Assembly: GCA_026261815.1 (NCBI GenBank)
Contig: JAMPIT010000191.1
Span: 1-64,000 of the forward strand
Direction: 5' to 3'
DNA: 64,000 nucleotides
Origin: Monarcha castaneiventris obscurior
Lineage: Eukaryota; Chordata; Aves; Passeriformes; Monarchidae
Made by a program: the position numbers and the translations under genes. Below, one piece after another: positions 1-12,500 of the stretch (positions are counted from its first letter, which is position 1; every line of letters starts with the position of its first letter). Under the pieces are notes generated by a model that worked only from the letters and a program-made list of their open reading frames with translations, did not search any database and had not been told where the DNA came from.

Positions 1-440
1 TTTTCACCCAAATTTTGCCCGATTTTCGCCTTTTTTTTTTTTGTTTTTTTCCCAAAATCCCTGGAATTCTCCCCAAATTTCTTCCCCACTCTCTTCCCCT
101 CTCTTTTCCCCTTTTTGGTGCCACTTTTCCCCTGCTTTTGGCTCCTTTTTGGCTCATTTTTGGCCGTTTTTGGCCGTTTTTTCCCCGTTTTTCGCCCATT
201 TTTCGCCCGATTTTCCCCATTTTTTTTTTGTTCTTTTCCCCAATTTTCCCAAAATCCCCGGATTTCTCCCCAAATCTGTACCCCTCTAATTTTGTGCCTC
301 TTTCCCCCTGTTTTTGGCTCGTTTTCGGCCATTTCTGAGCCGTTTTTTTGCCGTTTCTTCCCCGTTTCTCGCCCGATTTTCGCCATTTTTTTTTTCAATT
401 TTCCCAATTTCCCCGTTTTTCACCCCAAAAGGCCCCTCAC
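1..440. repeat. SLC7A8 intron 8 (partial), pyrimidine-rich minisatellite
   Basis: C/T-rich on the plus strand (runs such as CCCCATTTTTT and GGCCGTTTTT), so purine-rich in the transcript. No exon seen. The open frames here are Phe/Pro-rich translations of the repeat. Confidence 0.7.
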
Positions 441-537
441 GGTGAGCAGCAGGGCGGGCACGGGCGTGCGGCGCCGCAGGTGGATCATGGCCAGCAGCGA
501 GGGGAGGTGCCCCTGCCGCGCCCCCGCGTAGAACAGC
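441..537 (-). CDS. SLC7A8: SLC7A8 exon 8 (residues 336-368)
   Basis: Encodes [20 protein letters not shown] and [13 protein letters not shown], matching LAT2 RLFFAGAREGHLPS. Last SLC7A8 exon in the window. Acceptor ACCAG next to a CRE-motif cluster, donor GTGAGG, phases 2 in and 0 out. Confidence 0.93.
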
Positions 538-3500
538 CTGGTGACGTCATCGGTGACGTCATCACACATGGGGGGGGGAGGAAATGACGTCATCGGAGGG
601 GCGGGGTGACGTCATCGGAGAGCGGTGATGTCATCGGTGACGTCACGGAAGAGGAGGGGGAAAGGAAATGGAAAGGGAAGCGAGGAAATGGTGAAAAATG
701 GGGGAAAATCTGGGGGATTTCGGGCAAATTTTGGGGGTTTTTCCGGGGGGATTCGGGAAAAGTCGAGGAAATTTTGGGGGATTTTTGGGGAAATTTGGGG
801 ATTGGATGAGGGAAAATGGGGAAATTCGGCGGAAGACGTGGGGGTTTTAAGGAAAATTCAAGGAATTTGAGTAAAATTCAGGGATTTCGGGGGGATTTTC
901 GGGGCAAATCGTGGGGATTTTGAGTAAAACTCAGGGATTTTGAGAAAAGACAAGGGGATTTTGGGGGAATTGGGGGGATTTTGGGGGATTTTGGGAAAGC
1001 TTAGGATAAAATGAGGGAAAAGGGGCGAATTTGTGGGGAAATTGGAGAAATTTGAGGGGAAAACGGGGAAAATGAGGGGATTTTGAGTAAAATTTGTGGA
1101 TTTTGAGTAAAATTCGGGAATTTTGGGGGGATTTGGGTGGGATTTTGGGTGATATTGGGCGATTTTTGGGCATTTTGGGGGATTTTGGGGAAAACGAGGT
1201 GATTTTGGGGGAATTTGTGGGAATTTTGGGGGGATTTTGAGGAAAATTCAGGAATTTTGACGAAAATTCAGGAATTTTGACGAAAATTCAGGAATTTTGA
1301 GGACAGTTGGGGGATTTTGGGGGGAATTGAGAGGATTTTGAGGGAAATGAGGAATTTGATGCAAAATCAGGGGAAAATCGTGGGGATTTCGAGTAAAATT
1401 CAGGGATTTTGGGAAAAATTCAGGGATTTTGAGGAAATTGAGGGGATTTTGAGGAAAATGAGGTGATTTTGGGGGGATTTGGGAGGATTTTGGGAGGATT
1501 TTGGGGGATTTTGGGGAAATTTGGGATAAAATGAGGGAAAATGGGGAAATATGAGAGGAAAGAGGGGGAAATTGTGGGGATTTTGGGGAAAAATTCAGGG
1601 ATTTGGGGTAAAAATTCGAGTAAAAATTTCGAGTCAAATCCAGGGATTTTGGGGGGATTTTGGGGGATTTTGGGGGGATTTTGAGGAAAATTCAGGGATT
1701 TTGAGGGGGTTTTGGGGGAAAATGGGAAATCTGGGAAAATTGGGGAAAAATGGGGAAACTTGTGGGGAAATGGGGGAGAAAAGGGGAAAATTGCGGGGAT
1801 TTCGAGTAAAATTCGGGGATTTTGAGGAGAGTTGGGGGATTTTGGGAGGATTTTGGGGGGAATTTAGGGGATTTTGGGGGAAAACAAGAAATTTGACGGA
1901 AAATCGAGGGAAAAACGCGGGGATTTTGAGTAAAATTCAGGGATTTTGGGGGGAAAATCGGGGAAAATTGAGGGGATTTTGAGGAAAATTCAAGGATTTC
2001 GGGAAAAATGGTGGGGATAATTTTGGGGAGATTTTGGGGGATTTTGGGGGGATTTTGAGTGAAATTTGTGGGGATTTTGGGTAAAAATCCAGGGATTTTG
2101 AGTAAAATTCAGGGATTTTGAGTAAAATTCAGGGATTTTGGTTAAAATCCAGGGATTTTTGGGGTGATTTGGGGGGATTTCGGGGCCCTCACCTGGAGCA
2201 GGTGAACAAGGAGCCGTTGACGCCTCCGAAGGTCGAGAGAGCCACAGCCAGAGGCATCACCCAGGCCATGGGGCCCAGGACCCTCTCCCCGAAGGTCTGG
2301 GGGGCAAAAAAACCCCAAATTCCATCCAATCCCAAAGATTCCCAACCCCCAGCCCGAAATTCCCAGGTTTTCCCCAAAAATTCCCGCTTTTTTCCTGAAA
2401 ATTCTGCTTTTTTACCCAAAAATTCCGGTGTTTTTTCACGAAATTTCTGATTTTTTTCATCTTTTTTGACCAAATTTTTTCAGGTTTCTCGATGTTTTCC
2501 CAAAATTCCCAAGTTTTTCCCCAAAACTTCCACTTTTTTCCCAAAAATTCCCAAGTTTTTACCAAAATTTCCACATTTTTACCAAAATTTTTGCTTTTTT
2601 ACCTCTATTTTTCCTGGGTTTGCCTCAATTTTTTTGTTTTTTCCTCTTTTTTGCCCAAATTTTCTCAGGTTTCCCGATGTTTTCCCAAAATTCCTGCTTT
2701 TTCCCCAAATTCCTGTGTTTTTCCCAAAAATTCCTGTATTTTTTCCCAAAGTTTCCACATTTTCCCCTCAAATTTTCACATTTTGTCCATTTTTTGCTTT
2801 TTTCCTCATTTTCCTCCAAATTTCCCCATTTTCCCTCCAATTTTCACCCCCTTTTTTGCCATTTTTTCTCCAATTTTTCCCCATTTTTTCCCCATTTTTC
2901 CCCAATTTTTTCACCAATTTTCTCACTGTTTTTCTCCATTTTTCACCATTTTTTCACCAAATATCTCAATTTTCGCTCCAAATTTCCCCATTTTTCCTCC
3001 AAACTTCACCATTTTCACTCCGATTTTCACCCCTGTTTTCGCCACTTTTTTCACCATTTTTCCCGGTTTTTTCACCATTTTCTTGCCATTTTTCACCAAT
3101 TTTTTCACCATTTTTTCACTGTTTTTTCACCAAATTTCCCCATTTTCCCTACTAATTTCTCCCCTTTTCTCCCCATTTTTCCCCATTTTTTCCCCAATTT
3201 TTCCCCATTTTTTCCCCCATATTTTCCCCCATTTTTCCCCATTTTTCCCCATTTTTTCCCCCTTTTTCCCCCATTTTTCCCCGTTTTTTTTCCATTTTTC
3301 CCCATTTTTTTCCCATTTTTTCCCCATTTTTTCCCCATTTTTTTCCATTTTTTCCCCATTTTCCCCCCATTTTTTCCCCGTTTTTTCCCCCCTTTTTCCA
3401 TTTTTCCCCATTTTTTCCATTTTTTCCCCCATTTTTTTCCATTTTTTCCCCTTTTTTCCCCGTTTTTCCCCTATTATTTCACCATTTTTCCCCGTTTTTC

Positions 3501-6500
3501 CCCCCTTTTTCCCCATTTTTTTTCCATTTTTCCCCATTTTTTTCCATTTTTTTCCCATTTTTCCCCTTTTTTTTTCCATTTTTCCCCATTTTTTTCCATT
3601 TTTTTCCCATTTTTCCCCTATTATTTTCCCGTTTTTTCCCCCCTTTTCCCCCCTTTTCCCCATTTTTTCCCCATTTTTCCATTTTTTCCATTTTTCCCCA
3701 TTTTTTCCATTTTTCCCCATTTTTTCCCCATTTTTTCCCCATTTTTCCCCCGTTTTTTTTCCATTTTTTCCCCCTTTTTGCCCGTTTTCCCCCTTTTTCG
3801 CCCCAATTCCCCCTCACCACGGCCACGGCGTCGCTCTCCAGGATCTCCTGGGGGCTCATCGCTGTCAGGTAAGCGACGTTGGCCGCCACGTACAGGAAAG
3901 TGACCAGGGGGATGGAGATGGCGATGGCCCGCGGCAGGTTCCTGCCCAAAATTCACCAAAATCCCCCAAATTCACCCCAAAATCCATCGAAACACAAAAA
4001 ACCCCACGCGTATCGGTTGAAAAATGCCCAAAATCCACTCAAATTGGCCCAAAATGCATCAAATCAAACCAAAATCCACCCAAAATGCATCAAAATCCAC
4101 CCAAAAATCCATTGAAACCTCCTCAGAATCACCCAAAATCCATCAAAAACCCCAAAAAAGACCCAAAATCCACCCAAAATCCCCAAAAAACCACTCAAAA
4201 TCACCCAAAATCCACCCAAAATCCACCCAAAATCCCCAAAAAACCCCACACAAATCGGCCCCAATTGGCCCAAAATCCACCCAAATCCATCCAAAATCAC
4301 TCAAAAACCCCCTAAAAACCCCCACAAATCCACCCAAATTGGTCCAAAATCCATCAAAACCACCCAAAATCCACCTAAACTGACCCAAAATCCACCCAAA
4401 ATCCATCAAAACCCAAAAAACCGCCATGGGAATCAGCCCAAAATCCACCCCAAATCCACCCAGAATCCCTCAAAAACTCCTCAAAACCACCCAAAATCAC
4501 CCAAAATCCACCCCAAATCCACCCCAAATCCATCAAAAACCACCCAAATCCACCCAGGATCACTGAAAACCCCCAAAATCCACCCAAATTGGCCCAAAAT
4601 CCACCCCAGGTGAGCAGAGGGATGGAGATGGCGATGGCTCGGGGCAGGTTCCTGCCCAAAATTCACCAAAATCACCCAAATTCACCCCAAAATCCATCGA
4701 AACACAAAAAAACCCCACAAAAATCCACCCAGGATCACTCAAAAACCCAAAAAACCCCAAGCGAATCGGTTGAAAAACGCCCAAAATCCATCAAAAATCC
4801 ACCCAAAATCCATCCAAAATTCATCAAAACTTCCTCAAAACCCCCTCAAAAAACCACATGAATTGGCCCAAAATCCATCAAAACGTGCTCGAAACCACCC
4901 AAAATCCACCGAAATTGACCCAAAATCCACCCAAAAGCCATCAAAACTCAAAAAACCGGCTCAAAATCGGCCGAAAAATGCCCCAAAATCCACCCAAGTT
5001 GGTCCAAAACGCACCCAAAATGCAGCAAAATCCGTCAAAAACCACCAAAAAACCACACAAATCCACCCAAAGTGGCCCAAAATCCACCCAAAATCCATCA
5101 AAAACCCCAAAAACCCCCAAAAAACCCACCCAAAATCCTCCCAATATCCATCAAAAAACCCCATGTGAATCAGTCGAAAAACCCCCAAAATCCACCCAAA
5201 ATGCACCCAAAATCCACCAAAAACTCCTCAAATTCACCCAAAATCCATCAAAATCCACCCAAAAAATCACCCAAAACCACCCAAAATTCATCAAAATCCA
5301 CCCCAAATCCATCAAAAACCACACAAATCCACCCAGGATCACTCAAAACCCCCAAAATCCACCCAAATTGGCCCAAAATCCACCCCAGGTGAGCAGAGGG
5401 ATGGAGATGGCGATGGCCCGGGGCAGGTTCCTGCCCAAAATTCACCAAAATCACCCAAATTCACCCCAAAATCCATCAAAACACAAAAAACCCCACACAA
5501 ATTGGTCAAAAAACGCCCAAAATCCACTCAAAATCCATCAAAATCCATCAAAATCCACCCAAAATCCCTCAAAATCCCCCCGAAATCGCCCCAAAATCCC
5601 TCCAGCTGCCCCCAGGTGCCCCCAAAATCCCCTGAAATCCCCCCAAATTTGCCCAAAACCCCCCGAATCCACCCCAAATCTGCACCTGTGGGGGTCCTGC
5701 AGCTCCTCGGTGACCCCAAAATCCCCCAAAACCCCCCAAAATCCCCCCAAAATCCCCCCAAAGCCTCCCCCAGGTGCCCCAAAAATTGCCCGAAACCCCC
5801 GGAATTTTCCCAAAATTGCCCAAAATCCCCCGAATTCGCCCCAAATCCGCACCTGTGGGGGTCCTGCAGCTCCTCGGTGACCCCAAAACCCCCCAAAATC
5901 CCCCAAAATGCCCCCAAAATCCCTTGAAATTCCCCCAAAATCCCCTCCAGCCACCCCCAGGAGCCCCCAAAATTTCCGAAAATTGCCCAAAAACCCCCGA
6001 AATCGCCCCAAAATCCCCTCCAGGTGCCCCCAGCTGATCCCAAACCCCTCCCAGGTGCCCCAAAATCCCCCGAAATCCCCCCAAAATCCCCCCAAAACCT
6101 CCCCCAGGTGCCCCAAAAATTGCCCAAAACCTCCCAAAATTTCCCAAAACCCCCCAAAATTGCCCAAAACCCCCTGAAATCGCCCCAAAATCCCCTCCAG
6201 GTACCCCCAGGTGACCCCAAACCCCCCAACATGCCCCAAAACCCCCCAAATCCCCCCAAAAACCCCGAAATCCCCCCAAAACCCCCCCAGGTGCCCCAAA
6301 AATTGCCCAAAACCCCCGGAATTTTCCCAAAATTGCCCAAAACCCCCCGAATTCGCCCCAAACCCGCACCTGTGGGGGTCCTGCAGCTCCTCGGTGACCC
6401 CAAAACCCCCTGAAACGCCCCCAAAATCCCCTGAAATGCCCCCATCAAATCCCTCCAATGCCCCAAAAATCCCAAAAATGCCCAAAATCGCCCCAAAATC

Positions 6501-9500
6501 CCCAAAATCCCCCCAAAAACCCCCTGAAATCCCCTCAAAACTCCTCCAAAACCGCCCCCAAGTGCCCCAAAAATTGCCCAAAACCCCCGAATTCCCAAAA
6601 TTGCCCAAAATGCCCCGAATTCGCCCCAAACCCGCACCTGTGGGGGTCCTGCAGCTCCTCGGTGACCCCAAAAATCCTCCCAGGTGCCCCCAAACCCCCT
6701 GAAATCCCCCCAAAACCCCCCCAAAATCCCTTGAAATCCCCTCAAATCTCCTCCAGTGCCCCAAAATTGCCCAAAATCCCCCGAAATCGCCCCAAAATCC
6801 CCTCCAGGTGCCCCCAGGTGACCCCAAACCTCCCCCAACGTGCCCCAAAACCCCTGAAATCCCCCCACAAATCCCCCAAAAACCCCCTGAAATCCCCCCA
6901 AAACTTCCCCCAGGTGCCCCAAAAATTGCCCAAAACCCCCCAAAATTGCCCAAAACCCCTCAAAATCGCCCCAAAATCCCCTCCAGCTGACCCCAGGTGA
7001 CCCCAAACCCCTCCCGGGTGCCCCAAAATCCCCCCAAAACCCCCAAAAACCCCCTGAAATCCTCCCGAAAACAGCCCCAAAACCTCCCCCAGGTTGCCCC
7101 AAAAATTGCCCAAATTTTCCCAAAACCCCCCAAAATTGCCCAAAACCGCCCGAATTCGCCCCAAAGCCGCACCTGTGGGGCTCCTGCAGCTCCTCGGTGA
7201 CGTAGTTGAGGAAATTCCAACCCCCGTAGGCGAAGGAGCCCTGGAGGCAGCCGAGGAACAGCGGCCCCAGGGCGGGGGCGGCGCCGAACGCTTGGGAGGG
7301 CTGCAGCCAAAAATGTTCCCCTGGGGGAAATTTGGGTGAAATTCAGGGGATTTTGGGACTTTTAGGATTTTTTCCGATTTTTTTCCGATTTTTTTTCCGA
7401 TTTTTTTTTGATTTTTTAATGATTTTTTAGTGATTTTTTAGTGATTTTTTAGTGATTTTTCGGCGATTTTTTCATGATTTTTTAGCGATTTTTAAATGAA
7501 TTTTTTAGGGATTTTTTTGGCGATTTTTTGGGGATTTTTTCATGATTTTTTGGGGAACTTTTCCAATTTTTTTCTATTTTTTTTCCGATTTTTTTCCGAT
7601 CGTTTCGGTATTTTCAAGGATTTTTTGGCGATTTTTTAATGATTTTTTAGGGATTTTTTTCATTATTTTTTGGGGATTTTTTAGCGATTTTTTTGGGGAA
7701 TTTTTCGGATTTTCTCCCGATTTTTTTTCCGATTTTTTTAATGTTTTTTAACGATTTTTGGCGATTTTTTAGTGAATTTTTTGCGATTTTTTACAAATTT
7801 TTTACGAATTTTTTGGGGATTTTTAACGAATTTTTTGGGGATTTTTCGGGGATTTTTTCGGACTTTTTAGAGGGATTTTTTGGGGATTTTTTGGGGATTT
7901 TTTGGAGGCAGCCGAGGAACAGCGGCCCCAGGGCGGGGGCGGCGCCGAACGCTTGGGAGGGCTGCAGCCAGAAATGCTCCCCTGGGGGAAATTTGGGTGA
8001 AATTCAGGGGATTTTGGGACTTTTAGGATTTTTTCCGATTTTTTTCCGATTTTTTTTTTGATTTTTTTTTGATTTTTTAATGATTTTTTAGTGATTTTTT
8101 AGGGATTTTTTAGTGATTTTTCGGCGATTTTTAAATGATTTTTTAGGGATTTTTTAACTGATTTTTTTTATTTTTTAGGGATTTTTTAATGATTTTTTGG
8201 TGATTTTTTGGGATTTTTAACTGATTTTTTAGGGATTTTTTGGCGATTTTTTAGAATTTTTGGGGATTTTTTTGGGATTTTTTCGGAATTTTTGGGGATT
8301 TTTTTCGGATTTTTGGGGTTTTTTGTAATATTTTCGGATTTTTTGGGGATTTTTTAGGGAATTTTGGCATTTTTTCATTTTTTTGGAATTTTTGGGGATT
8401 TTTTGGGATTTTTTTCCGATTTTTTGGAGATTTTTTCCAATTTTTTTGGGATTTTTTTTGGATTTTTTTCCGATTTTTTCCAATTTTTTAATGTTTTTCG
8501 GGCATTTTTGGCGATTTTTTCATGGTTTTTTGGCGATTTTTTAAATGGTTTTTTTTGTGATTTTTCGGATTTTTTCCGATTTTTTTCCGATTTTTTGGAT
8601 TTTTTTGGGTTTTTTTTGGGATTTTTGGCGATTTTTTGTGAATTTTTTGGATTTTTTACGAATTTTTTCAGATTTTTTTCGAATTTTTTGGGGATTTTTT
8701 GGGGATTTTTTCGATTTTTTAGGGATTTTTTTGGGATTTTTTCATGATTTTTTAGGGATTTTTTCATGATTTTTTGGGATTTCGGATTTTTTTGTATTTT
8801 TTTTCCGATTTTTTTTCCGATTTTTTGGATTTTTAGGATTTTTTGGGATTTTTTAGATTTTTTAGGGATTTTTTTCATTATTTTTTGGGGATTTTTTAGG
8901 GATTTTTTTGGGAATTTTTCGGATTTTCTCCCGAATTTTTTCCGATTTTTTTAATGTTTTTTAGGATTTTTGGCGATTTTTTAGGAATTTTTTGGGATTT
9001 TTTACGAATTTTTTGGGGATTTTTTACGAATTTTTTGGGGATTTTTTACGAATTTTTTGGGGATTTTTGGGGATTTTTTCGATTTTTAGAGGGATTTTTT
9101 TGGGATTTTTTGGGGATTTTTTACAGCCGGAAACGGCTCCCGGGGCCGGCCCGAGGGGAGGGCTCACCAGAAATGTGGAAAATTTGGGGAAATTCAGGGG
9201 ATTTTGGGATTTTTAGGATTTTTTCCGATTTTTTTCGGATTTTTTTTCCGATTTTTTTTTGATTTTTTTGATTTTTTAGGGATTTTTTTGATTTTTTAGG
9301 ATTTTTCGGGATTTTTAAATGATTTTTTAGGATTTTTTGGGATTTTTATGATTTTTTGGGGATTTTTTGATTTTTTTGGGATTTTTTTCCGATTTTTTTT
9401 AATTTTTTCCGATTTTTTTTTTTTTAATTTTTTAGGATTTTTTAGGATTTTTTGGTGATTTTTTGGGATTTTTACTGATTTTTTAGGGATTTTTGGTGAT

Positions 9501-12500
9501 TTTTATCAGAATTTTTGGGGATTTTTTAGGGATTTTTTTGGGATTTTTTTTTCTGAATTTTTGGGCATTTTTTGAGGATTTTTGGCGGTTTTTTGTAATA
9601 TTTTCAGGATTTTTTGGCGATTTTTTAGGGACATTTTGGCTATTTTTTCATTAATTTTTTGGAATTTTTGGGGGATTTTTTACGAATTTTTTAGGGATTT
9701 TTTGGCGATTTTTATCTGATTTTTTGGGGAATTTTTCCAATTTTTTTCCGATTTTTTTTCGATTTTTTTCCGATTTTTTCCCAATTTTTTAATGTTTTTC
9801 GGGCATTTTTGGGGATTTTTTCATGGTTTTTTGGCGATTTTTTAAATGGTTTTTTTCGTGATTTTTCGGATTTTTTCCGAATTTTTTCCGATTTTTTGGG
9901 TATTTTTGGGTTTTTTTTGGGATTTTTGGCGATTTTTTAGGAATTTTTTGCGATTTTTTACGAATTTTTTGGGGATTTTTTTACGAATTTTTTGGGGATT
10001 TTTCGGGGATTTTTTCGGATTTTTTGGGATTTTTTTGGGATTTTTTCATGATTTTTTTGGGATTTTTTCATGATTTTTTGGGAATTTCAATTTTTTTCCA
10101 TTTTTTTTCGGATTTTTTTCCGATTTGGTATTTTCAAGGATTTTTTGGCGATTTTTTAATGATTTTTTAGGGATTTTTTCATGATTTTTTGGGGATTTTT
10201 TTAGCGATTTTTTTGGGGAATTTTTCGGATTTTTCCCGATTTTTTTCCGATTTTTTTCCGATTTTTTTTAATTTTTTTACGATTTTTGGCGATTTTTTAG
10301 TGAATTTTTTGCGATTTTTTACGATTTTTTGGCGATTTTTAACGAATTTTTTGGGGATTTTTCGGATTTTTTCGGATTTTTAGGGATTTTTTGGGGATTT
10401 TTTAGGGATTTTTTACCCGACCGCCCAAATGTTCGAAATTTGGTAATTCGGGATTTTGGACTTTTGGATTTTTTCCGATTTTTTTCCGATTTTTTTTTTT
10501 ATTTTTTTTGATTTTTTTCTGATTTTTTAGTGATTTTTTAGTGATTTTTAGGCGATTTTTAAGGATTTTTTAGGGATTTTTTGGGATTTTTTACTGATTT
10601 TTTGGGGATTTTTTAGGGATTTTTTATGATTTTTTTGGGATTTTTTTCGGATTTTTTTGGGATTTTTTTCGGATTTTTTTTTATTTTTTTCCGATTTTTT
10701 TTTTTATTTTTTTCGGATTTTTTTTTTTTATTTTTTAGGGATTTTTTTTAAGGATTTTTTGGTGATTTTTTGGGATTTTTTACTGATTTTTTGGGATTTT
10801 TTGGCGATTTTTTCGAATTTTTTGGGATTTTTTAGGATTTTTTTCCTGAATTTTTGGGGATTTTTTGGGGATTTTTGGCGGTTTTTTGTAATATTTTCAG
10901 GATTTTTTGGCGATTTTTTGGAATTTTGGATTTTTTCATTAATTTTTTGGAATTTTTGGGATTTTTTACGAATTTTTTGGGATTTTTTGGCGATTTTTTC
11001 TGATTTTTTGGGAATTTTTCCAATTTTTTTCGGATTTTTTTCGATTTTTTTCGGATTTTTTCCGAATTTTTTAATGTTTTCGGGCATTTTTGGCGATTTT
11101 TTCATGGTTTTTTGGGGATTTTTTAAATGGTTTTTTTTGTGATTTTTCGGATTTTTTCCCAATTTTTTCCGATTTTTTGGGTATTTTAAATGGGTTTTTT
11201 TTTTGGGATTTTCGGCGATTTTTTAGTGAATTTTTTGCGATTTTTTACGAATTTTTTGGGGATTTTTTTACGAATTTTTTGGGGATTTTTAACGAATTTT
11301 TTGGGGATTTTTCGGGGATTTTTTCGGACTTTTTAGAGGGATTTTTTGGGGATTTTTTCATGATTTTTTAGGATTTTTTCATGATTTTTTGGGGAACTTC
11401 TCCAATTTTTTTCTATTTTTTTTTCCGATTTTTTTTCCGATCGTTTCGGTATTTTCAAGGATTTTTTGGCGATTTTTTAATGATTTTTTAGGGATTTTTT
11501 TCATTATTTTTGGGGGATTTTTTAGCGATTTTTTTGGGGAATTTTTCGGATTTTCTCCCGATTTTTTTCCGATTTTTTAAATGTTTTTTAACGATTTTTG
11601 GCGATTTTTTAGTGAATTTTTTGCGATTTTTTACGAATTTTTTACGAATTTTTTGGGGATTTTTAACGAATTTTTTGGGGATTTTTTGGGGATTTTTTCG
11701 GACTTTTTAGAGGGATTTTTTGGGGATTTTTTGGGATTTTTTGGGGCAGTTTGGGGAAATTTTGAAATTGGGGATTTTGGGATTTTAATTTTTTCGATTT
11801 TTTTCCGATTTTTTTTCCATTTTTTTTTGATTTTTTAATGATTTTTTAGGATTTTTTAGGATTTTTTAGGATTTTTTGGCGATTTTTAAAGATTTTTTAG
11901 CGATTTTTTGGGATTTTAACGATTTTTTGGGGATTTTTATGATTTTTTTGGGATTTTTTTCCGATTTTTTTCCGATTTTTTTTAATTTTTTCGATTTTTT
12001 TTTTTTTAATTTTTTAGGATTTTTTAATGATTTTTTGGTGATTTTCTGGGATTTTTAATGATTTTTTAGGGACTTTTTGGCGATTTTTTAGAATTTTGGG
12101 GGATTTTTTAGGGATTTTTTTGGGATTTTTTTCGAATTTTTGGGCATTTTTTGGGATTTTTGGCGTTTTTTGAAATTTTCAGGATTTTTTGGCGATTTTT
12201 TAGGGAATTTTGGCATTTTTTCAAATTTTTTGGAATTTTTGGGGGATTTTTTACGAATTTTTTAGGGATTTTTGGGATTCGATTTTTTGGGGAATTTTTC
12301 CAATTTTTTTCCGATTTTTTTTCGATTTTTTCCCGATTTTTTCCCAATTTTTTAATGTTTTTTGGGCATTTTTGGCGATTTTTTCATGGTTTTTTGGCGA
12401 TTTTTTAAATGGTTTTTTTTTGGATTTTTCGGATTTTTTCCAATTTTTTCCGATTTTTTGGGTATTTTATGGGTTTTTTTTTTGGGATTTTGGCGATTTT

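Larger units (their letters stand above)
3942..5560. repeat. SLC7A8 intron 5, acceptor-proximal minisatellite (AAAATCCACCC)
   Basis: C/A repeat built from AAAATCCACCC and AAAATCCATC units with A-tracts close to every 10-11 bp. Two units include copies of the exon 6 acceptor edge. No gene. Confidence 0.85.
5561..7172. repeat. SLC7A8 intron 5, donor-proximal minisatellite (CCCCAAAATCCCC)
   Basis: C-rich repeat with CCCCCAAAATCCCC and CCAGGTGCCCC units. On the minus strand it is G-rich with many short G runs. It contains four donor-edge copies of exon 5. The 531-codon minus-strand frame here is a repeat translation that repeatedly reads through these copies. Confidence 0.85.

Noticed and set aside
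2492..4315. 607-codon plus-strand open frame, Phe/Pro/His-rich
   Set aside because: Pure translation of the CCCCATTTTT and AAAATCCACCC repeats, running antisense through SLC7A8 exon 6; no domain or codon structure.
5528..7123. 531-codon minus-strand open frame rich in Gly and Phe with [10 protein letters not shown] blocks
   Set aside because: On the gene strand, but it reads the intron repeat plus donor-edge copies of exon 5; each block runs straight through a splice donor.
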